Of a stretch of DNA of 12,439 nucleotides, positions 5,436-12,439 are shown in pieces (within the stretch, counting starts at the first letter, position 1; every line of letters starts with the position of its first letter). The translations under genes were made by a program, and so were the position numbers. Below the pieces are notes generated by a model. The model ran no database searches and had not been told where the DNA came from. It was given only the letters and a program-made list of their open reading frames with translations. This stretch comes from GCA-2731375 sp964507245 (GTDB lineage: Bacteria; Pseudomonadota; Alphaproteobacteria; GCA-2731375). The DNA is taken from assembly GCA_964507245.1 (NCBI GenBank), contig CAZDQC010000107.1, positions 1 through 12,439 on the forward strand, given 5' to 3'.

Positions 5436-6563
5436 ATGCTGCACCGTGTGATTTGCATTCTGTTTCTGCTTTGCGCTTGGAACTCCCCACCAATTTTGGC
5501 GCAGGGCGGGGTCGACATATTTACGGCCGTAAATCTACCTGTTGATGTCACTGCCGAATCGGCGCTTGAGGCACGCAAAAAGGCGTTGCGGGATGGCCAA
5601 CGCATGGCTCTCCGGCGGGTATTAGCAAGAATCACATTGCGCACCGATCACGACAGTCTACCCGAACCAGATGATAAGGCCATTGAGCAAATGGTTGCCA
5701 CCGTTGCTGTGGCTAATGAAAAAACGTCCACAGTTCGTTACCTGGCGAAATTGACCGTACGGTTTCATCGTGCCGCGGTTCGGCAATTGTTGCGGGGTGC
5801 AGGCATCCGATTTTCTGAAACTCGAGCCAAGCCAATTCTCGTGTTGCCGGTGTTGGAAAAAGGTGCTGCGCTGTCGTTATTTGAGAATAGCAATATTTGG
5901 CGCAATGCCTGGGCCGGGTTGGATTTGGCCCCGGATGCTTTGCTGCCACTAAGTCTACCGTTAGGCGATTTAATGGATCTCACCACGATTACAGCCCAGT
6001 CTGCCTTGGCTGGCCGGGAGGACCTTTTGAAAGTTATCGCCTACCGGTACGGGGCAACTAATGTCCTAGTTGCTCACGCAACACTAAATATCGATTTGAG
6101 AGCTGGTGGTCTGCCTCGGGTCGCTGTCAATTTACTGCGCTTTGGTCCCGGCGGCAAAAGCACCGAAGTGCTTGGTTATACTGTTCGTGTCGATAATGAT
6201 TTAGAAGAGGCAATGGGCAGGCTCGCTTTGCTGGTAGCTACAGATCAGCAGGAACAGTGGAAACGGCGCACCCAGTTGTCTTTTGGGGAAGAAGTATCTC
6301 TGTCAGCATTGGTGCCACTTTCGGATTTGTCAGACTGGCTGACAGTGCGCAAACGTTTGGCAGCTTCCGCTATGGTCAGTGGCTTTCAGCTGCAAGGAAT
6401 TTCCCTGCAGGATGCTCAGGTTGTAATCGACTATCTGGGTGATACCGACAGTCTGACGGTTTCGCTAGCACAACGCGATTTAAAACTTATTCTAGTAGAC
6501 GGATTTTGGATGCTTAGTCTGGTTGGGGCGAAAAAGGGGACCGAAGAGGATAGCGTAAGATGA
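5436..6563 (+). CDS. DUF2066 domain protein with signal peptide
   Basis: A 375-residue protein of unknown function. The N-terminus MLHRVICILFLLCAWNSPPILAQGG is a short positive end, a hydrophobic core and a likely signal peptidase I site after ILA or ILAQ, so the product is probably periplasmic. The following VDIFTAVNLPVDVTAESALEARKKALRDGQ, with repeated A-x-R-K-A-L / M-A-L-R-R-V-L segments, is the typical DUF2066 N-terminal region. The middle contains DLTTITAQSALAGREDLLKVIAYRYGATNVLVA, resembling the family's repeated A...Y.A..vlva pattern. The frame is open upstream to a TTG at 5382, but the ATG at 5436 places the signal peptide at the N-terminus and is preferred; no clear Shine-Dalgarno supports it. 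The ATGA overlap with the next gene and the divergent pairing with purMN place it first in the run to hdaA. From recall, the purM / DUF2066 divergent pairing also occurs in Pseudomonas. Confidence 0.82.
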   Translation: MLHRVICILFLLCAWNSPPILAQGGVDIFTAVNLPVDVTAESALEARKKALRDGQRMALRRVLARITLRTDHDSLPEPDDKAIEQMVATVAVANEKTSTVRYLAKLTVRFHRAAVRQLLRGAGIRFSETRAKPILVLPVLEKGAALSLFENSNIWRNAWAGLDLAPDALLPLSLPLGDLMDLTTITAQSALAGREDLLKVIAYRYGATNVLVAHATLNIDLRAGGLPRVAVNLLRFGPGGKSTEVLGYTVRVDNDLEEAMGRLALLVATDQQEQWKRRTQLSFGEEVSLSALVPLSDLSDWLTVRKRLAASAMVSGFQLQGISLQDAQVVIDYLGDTDSLTVSLAQRDLKLILVDGFWMLSLVGAKKGTEEDSVR

Positions 6564-7105
6564 CTCTGCCCAATATGATATCGCTGGCCCGCCTGTTGTC
6601 GGTGCCTTTCAACGTTTGGCTGATCATGATTGATCATTGGCGGCTGGCCCTCATCGTATTTTGTCTGGCAGGTCTTTCCGATGCTGTTGACGGCTTTCTG
6701 GCCAAGAAATTTGATATGCAATCCCGGTTAGGCCGGTATCTCGACCCTATTGCAGACAAGGTTCTTTTGGTCTCAATTTTTATAGTTCTGGGAGCACAGG
6801 GCCATTTGCCGCTATGGCTGGTAATCCTGGTTGTCAGCCGGGATATTTTGATCGGTGGGGGGCTGTTTTTGCTTTACCTCTTTGATCAACCTTACGAGCC
6901 GAAGCCACTGTTTTCCTCAAAAATTAACACGGGTATGCAGATTATTTTGGCCGCTAGCGTTATTGCGGTTTTTGCTTTTCCCCTTGAGGAAGCTTCATCT
7001 TATATCGAAATCTTGGTTGTAGCTACGGCGTTTGCCACGGTCGCTTCTGGCACGGAATACCTGATTGATTGGTGGCGTCGTATGAACAAGCTGGAGCAAG
7101 AATGA
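6560..7105 (+). CDS. CDP-alcohol phosphatidyltransferase family protein (PgsA-like)
   Basis: A 181-residue polytopic membrane enzyme with the CDP-alcohol phosphotransferase motif D-x2-D-G-x2-A-x9-G-x3-D-x3-D: Asp41, Asp44, Gly45, Ala48, Gly58, Asp62 and Asp66 are present. The arginine usually following the alanine is lysine (Lys49), a conservative change. The family displaces CMP from CDP-diacylglycerol with an alcohol phosphate at the inner membrane. The N-terminal LPNMISLARLLSVPFNVWL resembles phosphatidylglycerophosphate synthase (LTLLRxxxxP), so a PgsA-like or cardiolipin-related role is the best guess, but the acceptor alcohol cannot be assigned and this may be a paralogue of the main PgsA. 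Hydrophobic helices lie at about 12-40, 64-110 and 124-170. The ATG overlaps the DUF2066 stop (ATGA), with GAGGA 9 nt upstream, and the stop overlaps the next gene in the same way. Confidence 0.88.
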   Translation: MTLPNMISLARLLSVPFNVWLIMIDHWRLALIVFCLAGLSDAVDGFLAKKFDMQSRLGRYLDPIADKVLLVSIFIVLGAQGHLPLWLVILVVSRDILIGGGLFLLYLFDQPYEPKPLFSSKINTGMQIILAASVIAVFAFPLEEASSYIEILVVATAFATVASGTEYLIDWWRRMNKLEQE

Positions 7106-8199
7106 TGTCCGCACGTAAACAAGCGGTGTACTGGCTAATTGCCCTGGTCGTTTTCGTCACCTTGTTTTGGCTGCTTAGTTCTATTCTATTGCCCTTCGTG
7201 GCTGGCATGGCAGTGGCTTATTTTCTCGACCCGCTAACTGATAAATTAGAAGCGCGCGGTTTATCCCGCACTTTCTCTACTTCCGCCACCGTAGTGGTAT
7301 TTTTTATTCTAATGATCTTTGCAGTCCTATTGCTGACGCCTGTCCTTCACCATCAAATCTCTGGATTTGCAGAAAGAATGCCTGGTTATGCAACGGGCCT
7401 ACGGGCTTCTACTCTGCCGGTACTGGTTGATTTGGGTGGCCGGCTCGGGATTGATATCAGTACTTCGGCAGGAGACGCGCTGAAAGAGATAGCTGCGGAT
7501 GCTGTGCGTTTCAGTTTCAAGCTGTTGCGTCAGGCCTGGAGCGGCGGCTTAGCGATATTTAACATCTTGAGCTTACTAGTCATTACACCAATTGTCGCCT
7601 TCTATCTGTTGCGTGATTTTGATCACATGATCGCAGTCTTAGATGGATGGTTGCCTCGCCAGTATGCGCAGACCATACGCGGTTTATTGGCGGATATTGA
7701 CAAGGTCATGGCGGCTTTTATTCGAGGTCAGGGCACCGTCTGTCTGATTATGGGATGCTTTTACGCTCTGTCCCTAACGTTGGCGGGACTGGAATTTGGG
7801 CTGATCATTGGCTTGTTAACCGGTTTCATTTCCTTCGTACCGTTTATTGGGTTTTTGCTAGGACTTCTACTGTCAATGTTGATTGCTTTAACTCAATTTT
7901 TGCCGGATGCTGAATACACCCGTATCGCTATGATCGTGCTGATATTTTTAGTTGGCCAAGTGACGGAAGGTTACGTTTTGACACCACGATTGTTGGGTGA
8001 CCGAATTGGTCTTCATCCCGTGTGGGTCATGTTTGCGTTATTGGCCAGTGGTGCCTTGTTTGGCTTTGTTGGTGTATTGATAGCTCTACCGGCAGCTGCG
8101 GCTATCGGTGTCATGGTTCGCTTCGCCTTGGCCCACTACCTAGATAGCCGGTTGTATTGGGGCTATGACGGACCGGGAAACGCCGGCGATAAAACATGA
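7102..8199 (+). CDS. AI-2E / PerM family permease
   Basis: A 365-residue integral membrane protein of the AI-2E family transporter (UPF0118/PerM) group. Predicted hydrophobic helices lie near 9-29, 31-43, 62-82, 148-170, 208-230, 232-265, 274-288 and 307-340. A soluble segment of about 60 residues (85-145) follows the third helix, as usual for the family. The C-terminal signature is clear: FISFVPFIG (242-250), then EGYVLTPRLLGDRIGLHP (289-306) and ASGALFGFVGVLIALP (315-330). Family members export small solutes or act in Na+/H+ exchange; the substrate here is unknown and the AI-2 label should not be taken literally. Two adjacent ATGs are possible starts: 7102 (overlapping the previous TGA as ATGA, with GGAG 5 nt upstream) or 7105. 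The open frame extends to 7069 but would add a hydrophilic tail inside the preceding gene. The hdaA start overlaps the stop. Confidence 0.9.
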   Translation: MMSARKQAVYWLIALVVFVTLFWLLSSILLPFVAGMAVAYFLDPLTDKLEARGLSRTFSTSATVVVFFILMIFAVLLLTPVLHHQISGFAERMPGYATGLRASTLPVLVDLGGRLGIDISTSAGDALKEIAADAVRFSFKLLRQAWSGGLAIFNILSLLVITPIVAFYLLRDFDHMIAVLDGWLPRQYAQTIRGLLADIDKVMAAFIRGQGTVCLIMGCFYALSLTLAGLEFGLIIGLLTGFISFVPFIGFLLGLLLSMLIALTQFLPDAEYTRIAMIVLIFLVGQVTEGYVLTPRLLGDRIGLHPVWVMFALLASGALFGFVGVLIALPAAAAIGVMVRFALAHYLDSRLYWGYDGPGNAGDKT

Positions 8200-8870
8200 T
8201 TAAGTCCGATCAACTATTTCTGGACTTGCCGTTTCGGACGGCCCTGGGCAGGGTTGATTTTTTTGTGACGCAGAGCAATGAAGCGGCCGTTGCGTGGCTG
8301 GACCGTTGGCCCGACTGGCCTGAACCTGCTCTTTTCTTATATGGTCCTCAAGGGTGCGGCAAGAGCCATCTGATACGAGTTTGGTGTACCCGAACCGGGG
8401 CTGTGGCGATCACGCCAGCACAACTGACACTTGCTGCCGTACCGGAAATTGCCGGTTATGGTTCTGTAGCGTTGGATCAGGTGGACCATATAGTTGAGTA
8501 TGAGCCATTGTTGCATCTCTACAATATTTTGCGCGAACAAGGTGGCTTTTTGCTGTTGGCATCCCGTATACCACCCAGACAGTTGTCGATACCCTTAGCT
8601 GATTTGCGCTCCCGGTTTCTGGCGGCTCAAGCGGTTGGGATACAGCCGCCAGATGACGAACTTTTGTTAGCAGTAATGGCAAAATTGTTCGCTGATCGAC
8701 AGGTGCGGGTTGGCCAGGAAGTATTATCGTTTCTGGTGGCTCGGATCGAACGATCTTTTGCCGCTGCCGAGCGGGCCGTGAATCGTCTTGACCGCATTTC
8801 TCTGTCTGGGCAACGGCCAATTACTGTACATACGGCGAGTGCCGCAATTTCGTCGTTTGATGGAGTGTAG
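8196..8870 (+). CDS. hdaA: DnaA regulatory inactivator HdaA (Hda homologue)
   Basis: A 224-residue protein of the AAA+ DnaA/Hda family without a DNA-binding domain IV, which separates it from DnaA. QLFLDLP (6-12) near the N-terminus is a sliding-clamp-binding motif typical of Hda. Walker A is GPQGCGKSH (50-58). The Walker B region reads VALDQVDH (91-98), with Gln95 where many AAA+ proteins have an acidic residue; E. coli Hda likewise lacks a canonical DE as far as I recall. LLLASRIPP (119-127) is sensor 1, DLRSRF (136-141) carries the arginine finger (Arg140), and AERAVNRLD (191-199) is sensor 2. With the DNA-bound beta clamp it stimulates hydrolysis of DnaA-bound ATP and prevents over-initiation. 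The ATG overlaps the permease stop (ATGA); no strong Shine-Dalgarno is seen, so translation probably depends on the upstream gene. The next gene is 100 bp downstream. Confidence 0.92.
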   Translation: MIKSDQLFLDLPFRTALGRVDFFVTQSNEAAVAWLDRWPDWPEPALFLYGPQGCGKSHLIRVWCTRTGAVAITPAQLTLAAVPEIAGYGSVALDQVDHIVEYEPLLHLYNILREQGGFLLLASRIPPRQLSIPLADLRSRFLAAQAVGIQPPDDELLLAVMAKLFADRQVRVGQEVLSFLVARIERSFAAAERAVNRLDRISLSGQRPITVHTASAAISSFDGV

Positions 8871-8970
8871 AATGTGAGAAGGTAAACTCGGGAATGGCTG
8901 GTAGTTCTTCATGGACGGCAGGGATTTTCCGGGAACTCCTAAGAAAATATGTCGCCTGGGAAAAACAAAC
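8871..8970 (+). other. Intergenic gap between hdaA and the DUF2147 gene
   Basis: About 100 bp with no coding potential that I trust. No terminator-like hairpin with T-run and no convincing promoter pair was found, so I cannot say whether ppk transcription starts here or continues from the DUF2066-hdaA genes. Confidence 0.4.
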
Positions 8971-9411
8971 ATGAGTTTAAGAATAATTTTTGTCGGATTT
9001 CTATACGTCACCTTATTGTTAGGTGTTCCGGCTTGGGGCGAAGGGGTGGTAGGTACCTGGGTCACAGAAGGTGACAAGTCGCATATCGAGATTTTGCCCT
9101 GCGGACTGAAAATTTGCGGCAGTATTGTCTGGTTGAAGGAACCATTGGACGATGACAAAAAGCTGAAGCATGACGCCAAAAACCCGAACAAAAATTTGCG
9201 TGACCGTTCCATTATTGGATTGCCGCTGCTGGCTAATTTCATTGCACCAACCGAAGGGAATGTATGGGAGGACGGTACTATCTATAATCCCGAGGATGGG
9301 AAAACCTATTCCTGCACCTTGACATTGTTGGATACTGAAACCTTAAAGGTTAGGGGTTATGTTGGTCTGCCCTTGTTTGGTAAGACACAGATTTGGAAGC
9401 GGCTAAACTGA
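8971..9411 (+). CDS. DUF2147 domain protein, exported
   Basis: A 146-residue protein matching DUF2147, a family of small, usually periplasmic proteins of unknown function. The N-terminus MSLRIIFVGFLYVTLLLGVPAWG is a signal peptide with probable cleavage after Gly23 (A-W-G). The mature part has the family landmarks GTWVTEG (28-34), EILPCGLKICGSIVWLK (40-56), DAKNPNKNLRDR (68-79), GLPLL (83-87), GTIYNPEDGKTY (102-113) and GYVGLPLFGKTQIWKR (129-144), in line with a small beta-barrel-like fold. Cys44 and Cys49 could form a disulphide. The frame opens at an ATG at 8911, but that would put 20 residues before the signal peptide, so 8971 is preferred. It lies between hdaA (100 bp away) and ppk (25 bp), probably within the same transcription unit as ppk. 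Confidence 0.82.
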   Translation: MSLRIIFVGFLYVTLLLGVPAWGEGVVGTWVTEGDKSHIEILPCGLKICGSIVWLKEPLDDDKKLKHDAKNPNKNLRDRSIIGLPLLANFIAPTEGNVWEDGTIYNPEDGKTYSCTLTLLDTETLKVRGYVGLPLFGKTQIWKRLN

Positions 9412-9424
9412 GGTTAATTCGAAA

Positions 9425-9429
9425 GGGAG
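9425..9429 (+). promoter_or_regulatory. Shine-Dalgarno that decides the ppk GTG start
   Basis: GGGAG lies 7 nt before GTG at 9437 in the short gap after the DUF2147 gene; there is no nearby ATG in frame. Confidence 0.65.
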
Positions 9430-9436
9430 CTAATAG

Positions 9437-11596
9437 GTGGCGCTGGCAAATCGGCAAAATGGAGAAGGTCTCGTCGTCCCGTCTGAACCTATCGAACCGG
9501 GCCAGCGCTATATTAACCGCGAACTTTCCTGGCTTGCCTTCAATCAACGCGTTATGGAAGAAGCGTTGAACCCTGCCTATCCTTTGTTAGAGCGCTTGCG
9601 CTTTCTGTCCATATCGGCGACCAACCTGGACGAATTCTATATGGTGCGCGTAGCTGGTTTGCACGGCCAGGTGCGGGCAGGAATTGAACAAGTCAGTGAT
9701 GATGGCCGTACCCCCGCACAACAGTTGACGGCCATTAATCAAATGGCCGGTGAGATTATGGCCGAGCAGGGCCGTTATTGGAATGAATTGATTGCGGAAC
9801 TGGCTGTTGCCGGAATACAACTGGTTGAACCAGACGATTTGTCCGAAGGGGAACGAGACTTCTTGGCATCACATTTTCTGCAACGGATTTTTCCGGTCCT
9901 GACGCCTCTAGCTATCGATCCAGCCCATCCGTTTCCCTTTATCCAGAACCTAGGGTTCGGCATGGTGCTGCAATTACGAAGGCGTATCGACGATAGTTTC
10001 ATGAATGCCCTGGTGCCCTTGCCACAACTAGTGGAAAGGTTCATTCGCCTGCCTGGTGAGGCAATCCGCTTCATAAGCTTAGAAAATCTTGTGGGTTTGT
10101 TTCTAGACCAATTGTTTCCTGGTTATTCAACGGAAGGTCGGGGCTTGTTCCGAGTGATACGGGACAGTGATATCGAAGTAGAAGAGGAAGCCGAGGATTT
10201 GGTTCGCTTCTTCCAAACAGCCCTGAAACGGCGCCGGCGCGGCAGCGTTATTAGTCTTTGGATGGACGCGGCTATGCCTGAAGATTTGGGGCACTTCGTT
10301 GCCCGTAATTTAAATGTAAGCCGTCGCGAGGTGATGGCAGTGAATGGAGCCTTGGGACTTGCCGATGTTGACCAGTTGATTGTCGATGACCGGCCAGAGT
10401 TAAAATTCCAACCCTATAATCCCAGATTTCCTGAGCGTATTAGGGAACTTGGCGGCGATTGCTTTGCGGCCATCCGAGCCAAAGATATATTAGTCCATCA
10501 TCCTTACGAGAGTTTCGATGTGGTGGCGCAATTCCTTAGTCAAGCGGCCGACGATCCGGACGTCATTGCAATCAAACAAACATTGTACCGGACATCGGAC
10601 GATTCGCCAATTGTCAAGGCCTTGATTGCTGCGGCCGAAAGCGGCAAGTCCGTGACCGCTCTCATCGAACTGAAGGCACGATTTGATGAGGAAGCTAACA
10701 TAAAATGGGCCGGTGATTTGGAGCGCGCCGGCGTACATGTAGTCTATGGTTTTATGGATTTGAAAACCCATGCCAAGGTATCTTATGTGGCTCGCCGCGA
10801 GGGTGATGAACTATTGACTTATGTGCATTTTGGAACAGGTAACTATCATCCCGTCACGGCTAAGATCTACACCGACCTGTCGTTCTTTACCGCTGATCCG
10901 AAATTGGGGGGGGATGCCGCCGTCTTGTTCAACTATTTGACCGGATACGCTCAGCCAGACCATTTCGAACGCCTTGTAATTTCTCCTATGGGAATGCGAG
11001 ATTCCATCCTGTCCCTAATTGAACAGGAAATTAACCATGTGAAGGCCGGGCGCCCTGGGGCTATCTGGGCCAAATTGAATTCTTTGGTAGACAGCCAGAT
11101 TATCGATGCGCTGTATGGAGCCTCAAACGCTGGTGTGAAGATTGATCTAATCGTTCGGGGAATTTGTTGTCTGCGCCCTGGTGTTCCAAACATGTCAGAA
11201 AATATTTCCATCAAAAGTATAGTTGGGCGATTTCTCGAACATAGCCGCATTGCCTGTTTCGGAGCCGGTAATGGTCTGCCGTCGGCTGATGCCAAAATTT
11301 TCATATCCTCGGCCGACTGGATGCCTCGAAACTTTGACCACCGTGTCGAGGCAATGATCCCCATTAATAATGCGACAGTCCACGAACAGATTATGGGTCA
11401 GATCATGGTGGCAAATTTTAATGACCGGTTGCAAAGCTGGTCTTTGAATGCACAAGATCAGTTTGAGCGCTTGGCGTTTCAGGATGACGATTTCTCTGCC
11501 CATCGTTATTTCATGACTAATCCGAGCCTATCTGGTCGAGGCAGCGCCTTAAAAAGTAGCAAGTCAAATTTGCGGCTTGCTCTAGATCGGGACTAA
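9437..11596 (+). CDS. ppk: Polyphosphate kinase 1
   Basis: Polymerises the gamma phosphate of ATP into inorganic polyphosphate through a phosphohistidine intermediate. At 719 residues it has the full PPK1 length. YINRELSWLAFNQRV (25-39) opens the N-terminal domain and LSISATNLDEFYMVRV (57-72) is a classic signature. The first phospholipase-D-like domain carries the catalytic pair: DLKTHAK (441-447, His445) and VHFGTGNYHPVTAKIYTDLS (463-482, His464). The second contains FLEHSRI (599-605, His602) and MPRNFDHRVEAM (629-640). IAIKQTLYRTSDDSPIV (378-392) binds nucleotide or phosphate in known structures. The start is GTG, fixed by GGGAG (9425-9429) 7 nt upstream and by MALANRQNGE lying close to the conserved start; no ATG is near. 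ppx starts 14 bases after the stop, the usual ppk-ppx pairing. Confidence 0.97.
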   Translation: MALANRQNGEGLVVPSEPIEPGQRYINRELSWLAFNQRVMEEALNPAYPLLERLRFLSISATNLDEFYMVRVAGLHGQVRAGIEQVSDDGRTPAQQLTAINQMAGEIMAEQGRYWNELIAELAVAGIQLVEPDDLSEGERDFLASHFLQRIFPVLTPLAIDPAHPFPFIQNLGFGMVLQLRRRIDDSFMNALVPLPQLVERFIRLPGEAIRFISLENLVGLFLDQLFPGYSTEGRGLFRVIRDSDIEVEEEAEDLVRFFQTALKRRRRGSVISLWMDAAMPEDLGHFVARNLNVSRREVMAVNGALGLADVDQLIVDDRPELKFQPYNPRFPERIRELGGDCFAAIRAKDILVHHPYESFDVVAQFLSQAADDPDVIAIKQTLYRTSDDSPIVKALIAAAESGKSVTALIELKARFDEEANIKWAGDLERAGVHVVYGFMDLKTHAKVSYVARREGDELLTYVHFGTGNYHPVTAKIYTDLSFFTADPKLGGDAAVLFNYLTGYAQPDHFERLVISPMGMRDSILSLIEQEINHVKAGRPGAIWAKLNSLVDSQIIDALYGASNAGVKIDLIVRGICCLRPGVPNMSENISIKSIVGRFLEHSRIACFGAGNGLPSADAKIFISSADWMPRNFDHRVEAMIPINNATVHEQIMGQIMVANFNDRLQSWSLNAQDQFERLAFQDDDFSAHRYFMTNPSLSGRGSALKSSKSNLRLALDRD

Positions 11597-11610
11597 GCGG
11601 AAATACAGAC

Positions 11611-12439
11611 ATGCCGCCGTGTGAAGTTTCAAACGGCCGTCTGGCGGTGATTGACGTTGGTTCCAATTCGGTGCGTATGGTGGTCTATCCTGCCACTGCC
11701 CTTGCTGCGCCTCCCCTGTTTAACGAAAAAGCCATGTGCGGTCTGGGCCGGTTTCAAGATCCTGGCAGCAGGATGTCTGATGTTGCTATGGATAGGGCCC
11801 TACGCATCATTCATCGATTTGCCCATCTGGCCGATGCAATGGACGTGAGCCTTATTGATGCAGTGGCGACGGCAGCAATACGCGAAGCGGTGAATGGAGA
11901 AGCGTTTATTGATCAAATCAAACGGGACACAGGCATCTCCGTACGAATTCTAACGGGGCAGGAGGAGGCCCGTCTGGTTGCTCGGGGTGTGTTGGCTGCT
12001 AATCGAGGCACACGAGGATTGGTTGCTGACCTAGGGGGAGGTAGTCTTGAACTTATCCACCTTGATCCAGGTGAAAATGATGGTGTTGGCCAGCGGATCA
12101 GCTTGCCGCTAGGTACATTGCGACTCGCAACAAGGTCAGGTCTAGAAGGGGATGCTTTCGACCGCCATATTGATGACGTATTGGGTACGGTCCAATGGCT
12201 GTCAGAGTTCAAGGACGAACTGCTTTACATTGTCGGAGGAGCCTGGCGCAGCTTGGGTCGGTTGGAGATAGCACGCATACGTTATCCAATACGTTTGGTT
12301 CATGGCTATGCCTTGTACGCAGACCGGGTTAGCGATATATGCCGGTTGTTTGCAGGCCTGAGCCTTGAAAGTCTTAGCCGGATTGAGGTCGCGCCACGCG
12401 ACCGGCTGGATACGCTAGCCCCAGCGGCGCGAGTTCTGG
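11611..12439 (+). CDS. ppx: Exopolyphosphatase (Ppx/GppA family), 3' end off the window
   Basis: The frame from the ATG at 11611 stays open for 276 codons to the right edge, so the C-terminus is missing. It contains the ASKHA-fold motifs of the Ppx/GppA family: phosphate 1 loop AVIDVGSNSVRMVVY (12-26), VATAAIREAVNG (85-96), ILTGQEEARL (113-122) with the catalytic glutamate, phosphate 2 loop GLVADLGGGSLELI (136-149) and IVGGAWRSLGRL (207-218). The visible part ends in RDRLDTLAPAARVL, similar to the family's R.dtL..ga.vl. Ppx releases phosphate from polyphosphate ends, and GppA also hydrolyses pppGpp; the pairing with ppk 14 bp upstream favours exopolyphosphatase. The Shine-Dalgarno is weak (GCGGAAA), and coupling to ppk is likely. 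The missing C-terminus prevents saying whether the HD-like domain of the long Ppx form is present. Confidence 0.9.
   Translation, partial: MPPCEVSNGRLAVIDVGSNSVRMVVYPATALAAPPLFNEKAMCGLGRFQDPGSRMSDVAMDRALRIIHRFAHLADAMDVSLIDAVATAAIREAVNGEAFIDQIKRDTGISVRILTGQEEARLVARGVLAANRGTRGLVADLGGGSLELIHLDPGENDGVGQRISLPLGTLRLATRSGLEGDAFDRHIDDVLGTVQWLSEFKDELLYIVGGAWRSLGRLEIARIRYPIRLVHGYALYADRVSDICRLFAGLSLESLSRIEVAPRDRLDTLAPAARVL

Noticed and set aside
7069..7101. GTG at 7069 as the permease start
   Set aside because: It lies within the preceding gene without a Shine-Dalgarno; ATG at 7102 or 7105 is preceded by GGAG and fits the overlap pattern.
8410..8820. 136-codon minus-strand frame inside hdaA
   Set aside because: Antisense shadow of a conserved AAA+ gene; its translation has no motif or signal sequence.
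8911..8970. ATG at 8911 as the DUF2147 start
   Set aside because: It adds a charged stretch before a clean signal peptide that begins at 8971.
10951..11364. 137-codon minus-strand frame inside ppk
   Set aside because: It lies entirely antisense to highly conserved PPK1 coding sequence and shows no recognisable protein features.
1..12439. CRISPR arrays, IS elements, tRNAs, defence genes or prophage genes
   Set aside because: No regularly spaced repeats, transposase or integrase motifs, cloverleaf-like sequence, or known defence domains were seen on either strand.

Overview
The window looks like an ordinary chromosomal stretch from an alphaproteobacterium of moderate GC content (about 50%, estimated by eye). 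The lineage call rests on gene content and order: an HdaA-type DnaA inactivator, a divergent purMN / DUF2066 pair, a CDP-alcohol phosphatidyltransferase and PerM-type permease beside hdaA, then ppk1-ppx, with a DnaE2-type polymerase end at the left edge. The genus cannot be fixed from the sequence alone. I found no mobile element, CRISPR array, tRNA, rRNA, toxin-antitoxin pair or defence system.

Layout. Positions 2-247 (+) hold the last 81 codons of a DnaE2-type error-prone polymerase. It converges on an ABC-F ribosome-associated ATPase (364-2232, -). An 89-bp divergent spacer leads to ndk (2322-2744, +). A phytanoyl-CoA dioxygenase-family gene (2754-3581, +) follows, with its Shine-Dalgarno overlapping the ndk stop. 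It converges on the purine operon purM-purN (5352 down to 3648, -). From a second divergent spacer, which carries a 16-bp palindrome, a rightward run begins: DUF2066 exported protein, CDP-alcohol phosphatidyltransferase, AI-2E/PerM-family permease and HdaA, joined by three consecutive ATGA stop/start overlaps. A small exported DUF2147 protein, polyphosphate kinase and the 5' part of exopolyphosphatase complete the run to the right edge.

How the genes fit together. Ndk balances (d)NTPs, PurM and PurN do two steps of de novo purine synthesis, HdaA with the sliding clamp promotes DnaA-ATP hydrolysis, and PPK1/Ppx make and degrade polyphosphate. The region is therefore a nucleotide, replication and phosphate neighbourhood. 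From recall, E. coli also keeps hda, purM, purN, ppk and ppx close together, which suggests old synteny rather than a recent assembly. The PhyH-family enzyme, DUF2066 and DUF2147 proteins have no firm function.

The most notable points concern translation starts and control. purM homology runs 25 residues upstream of the first usable TTG, into a stretch with no ATG, GTG or TTG, leaving an ATC codon behind a good Shine-Dalgarno as the apparent start. purN starts at TTG. The palindrome lies where it could control both purMN and the DUF2066-hdaA run. I did not find a clearly new biological system and do not claim one.
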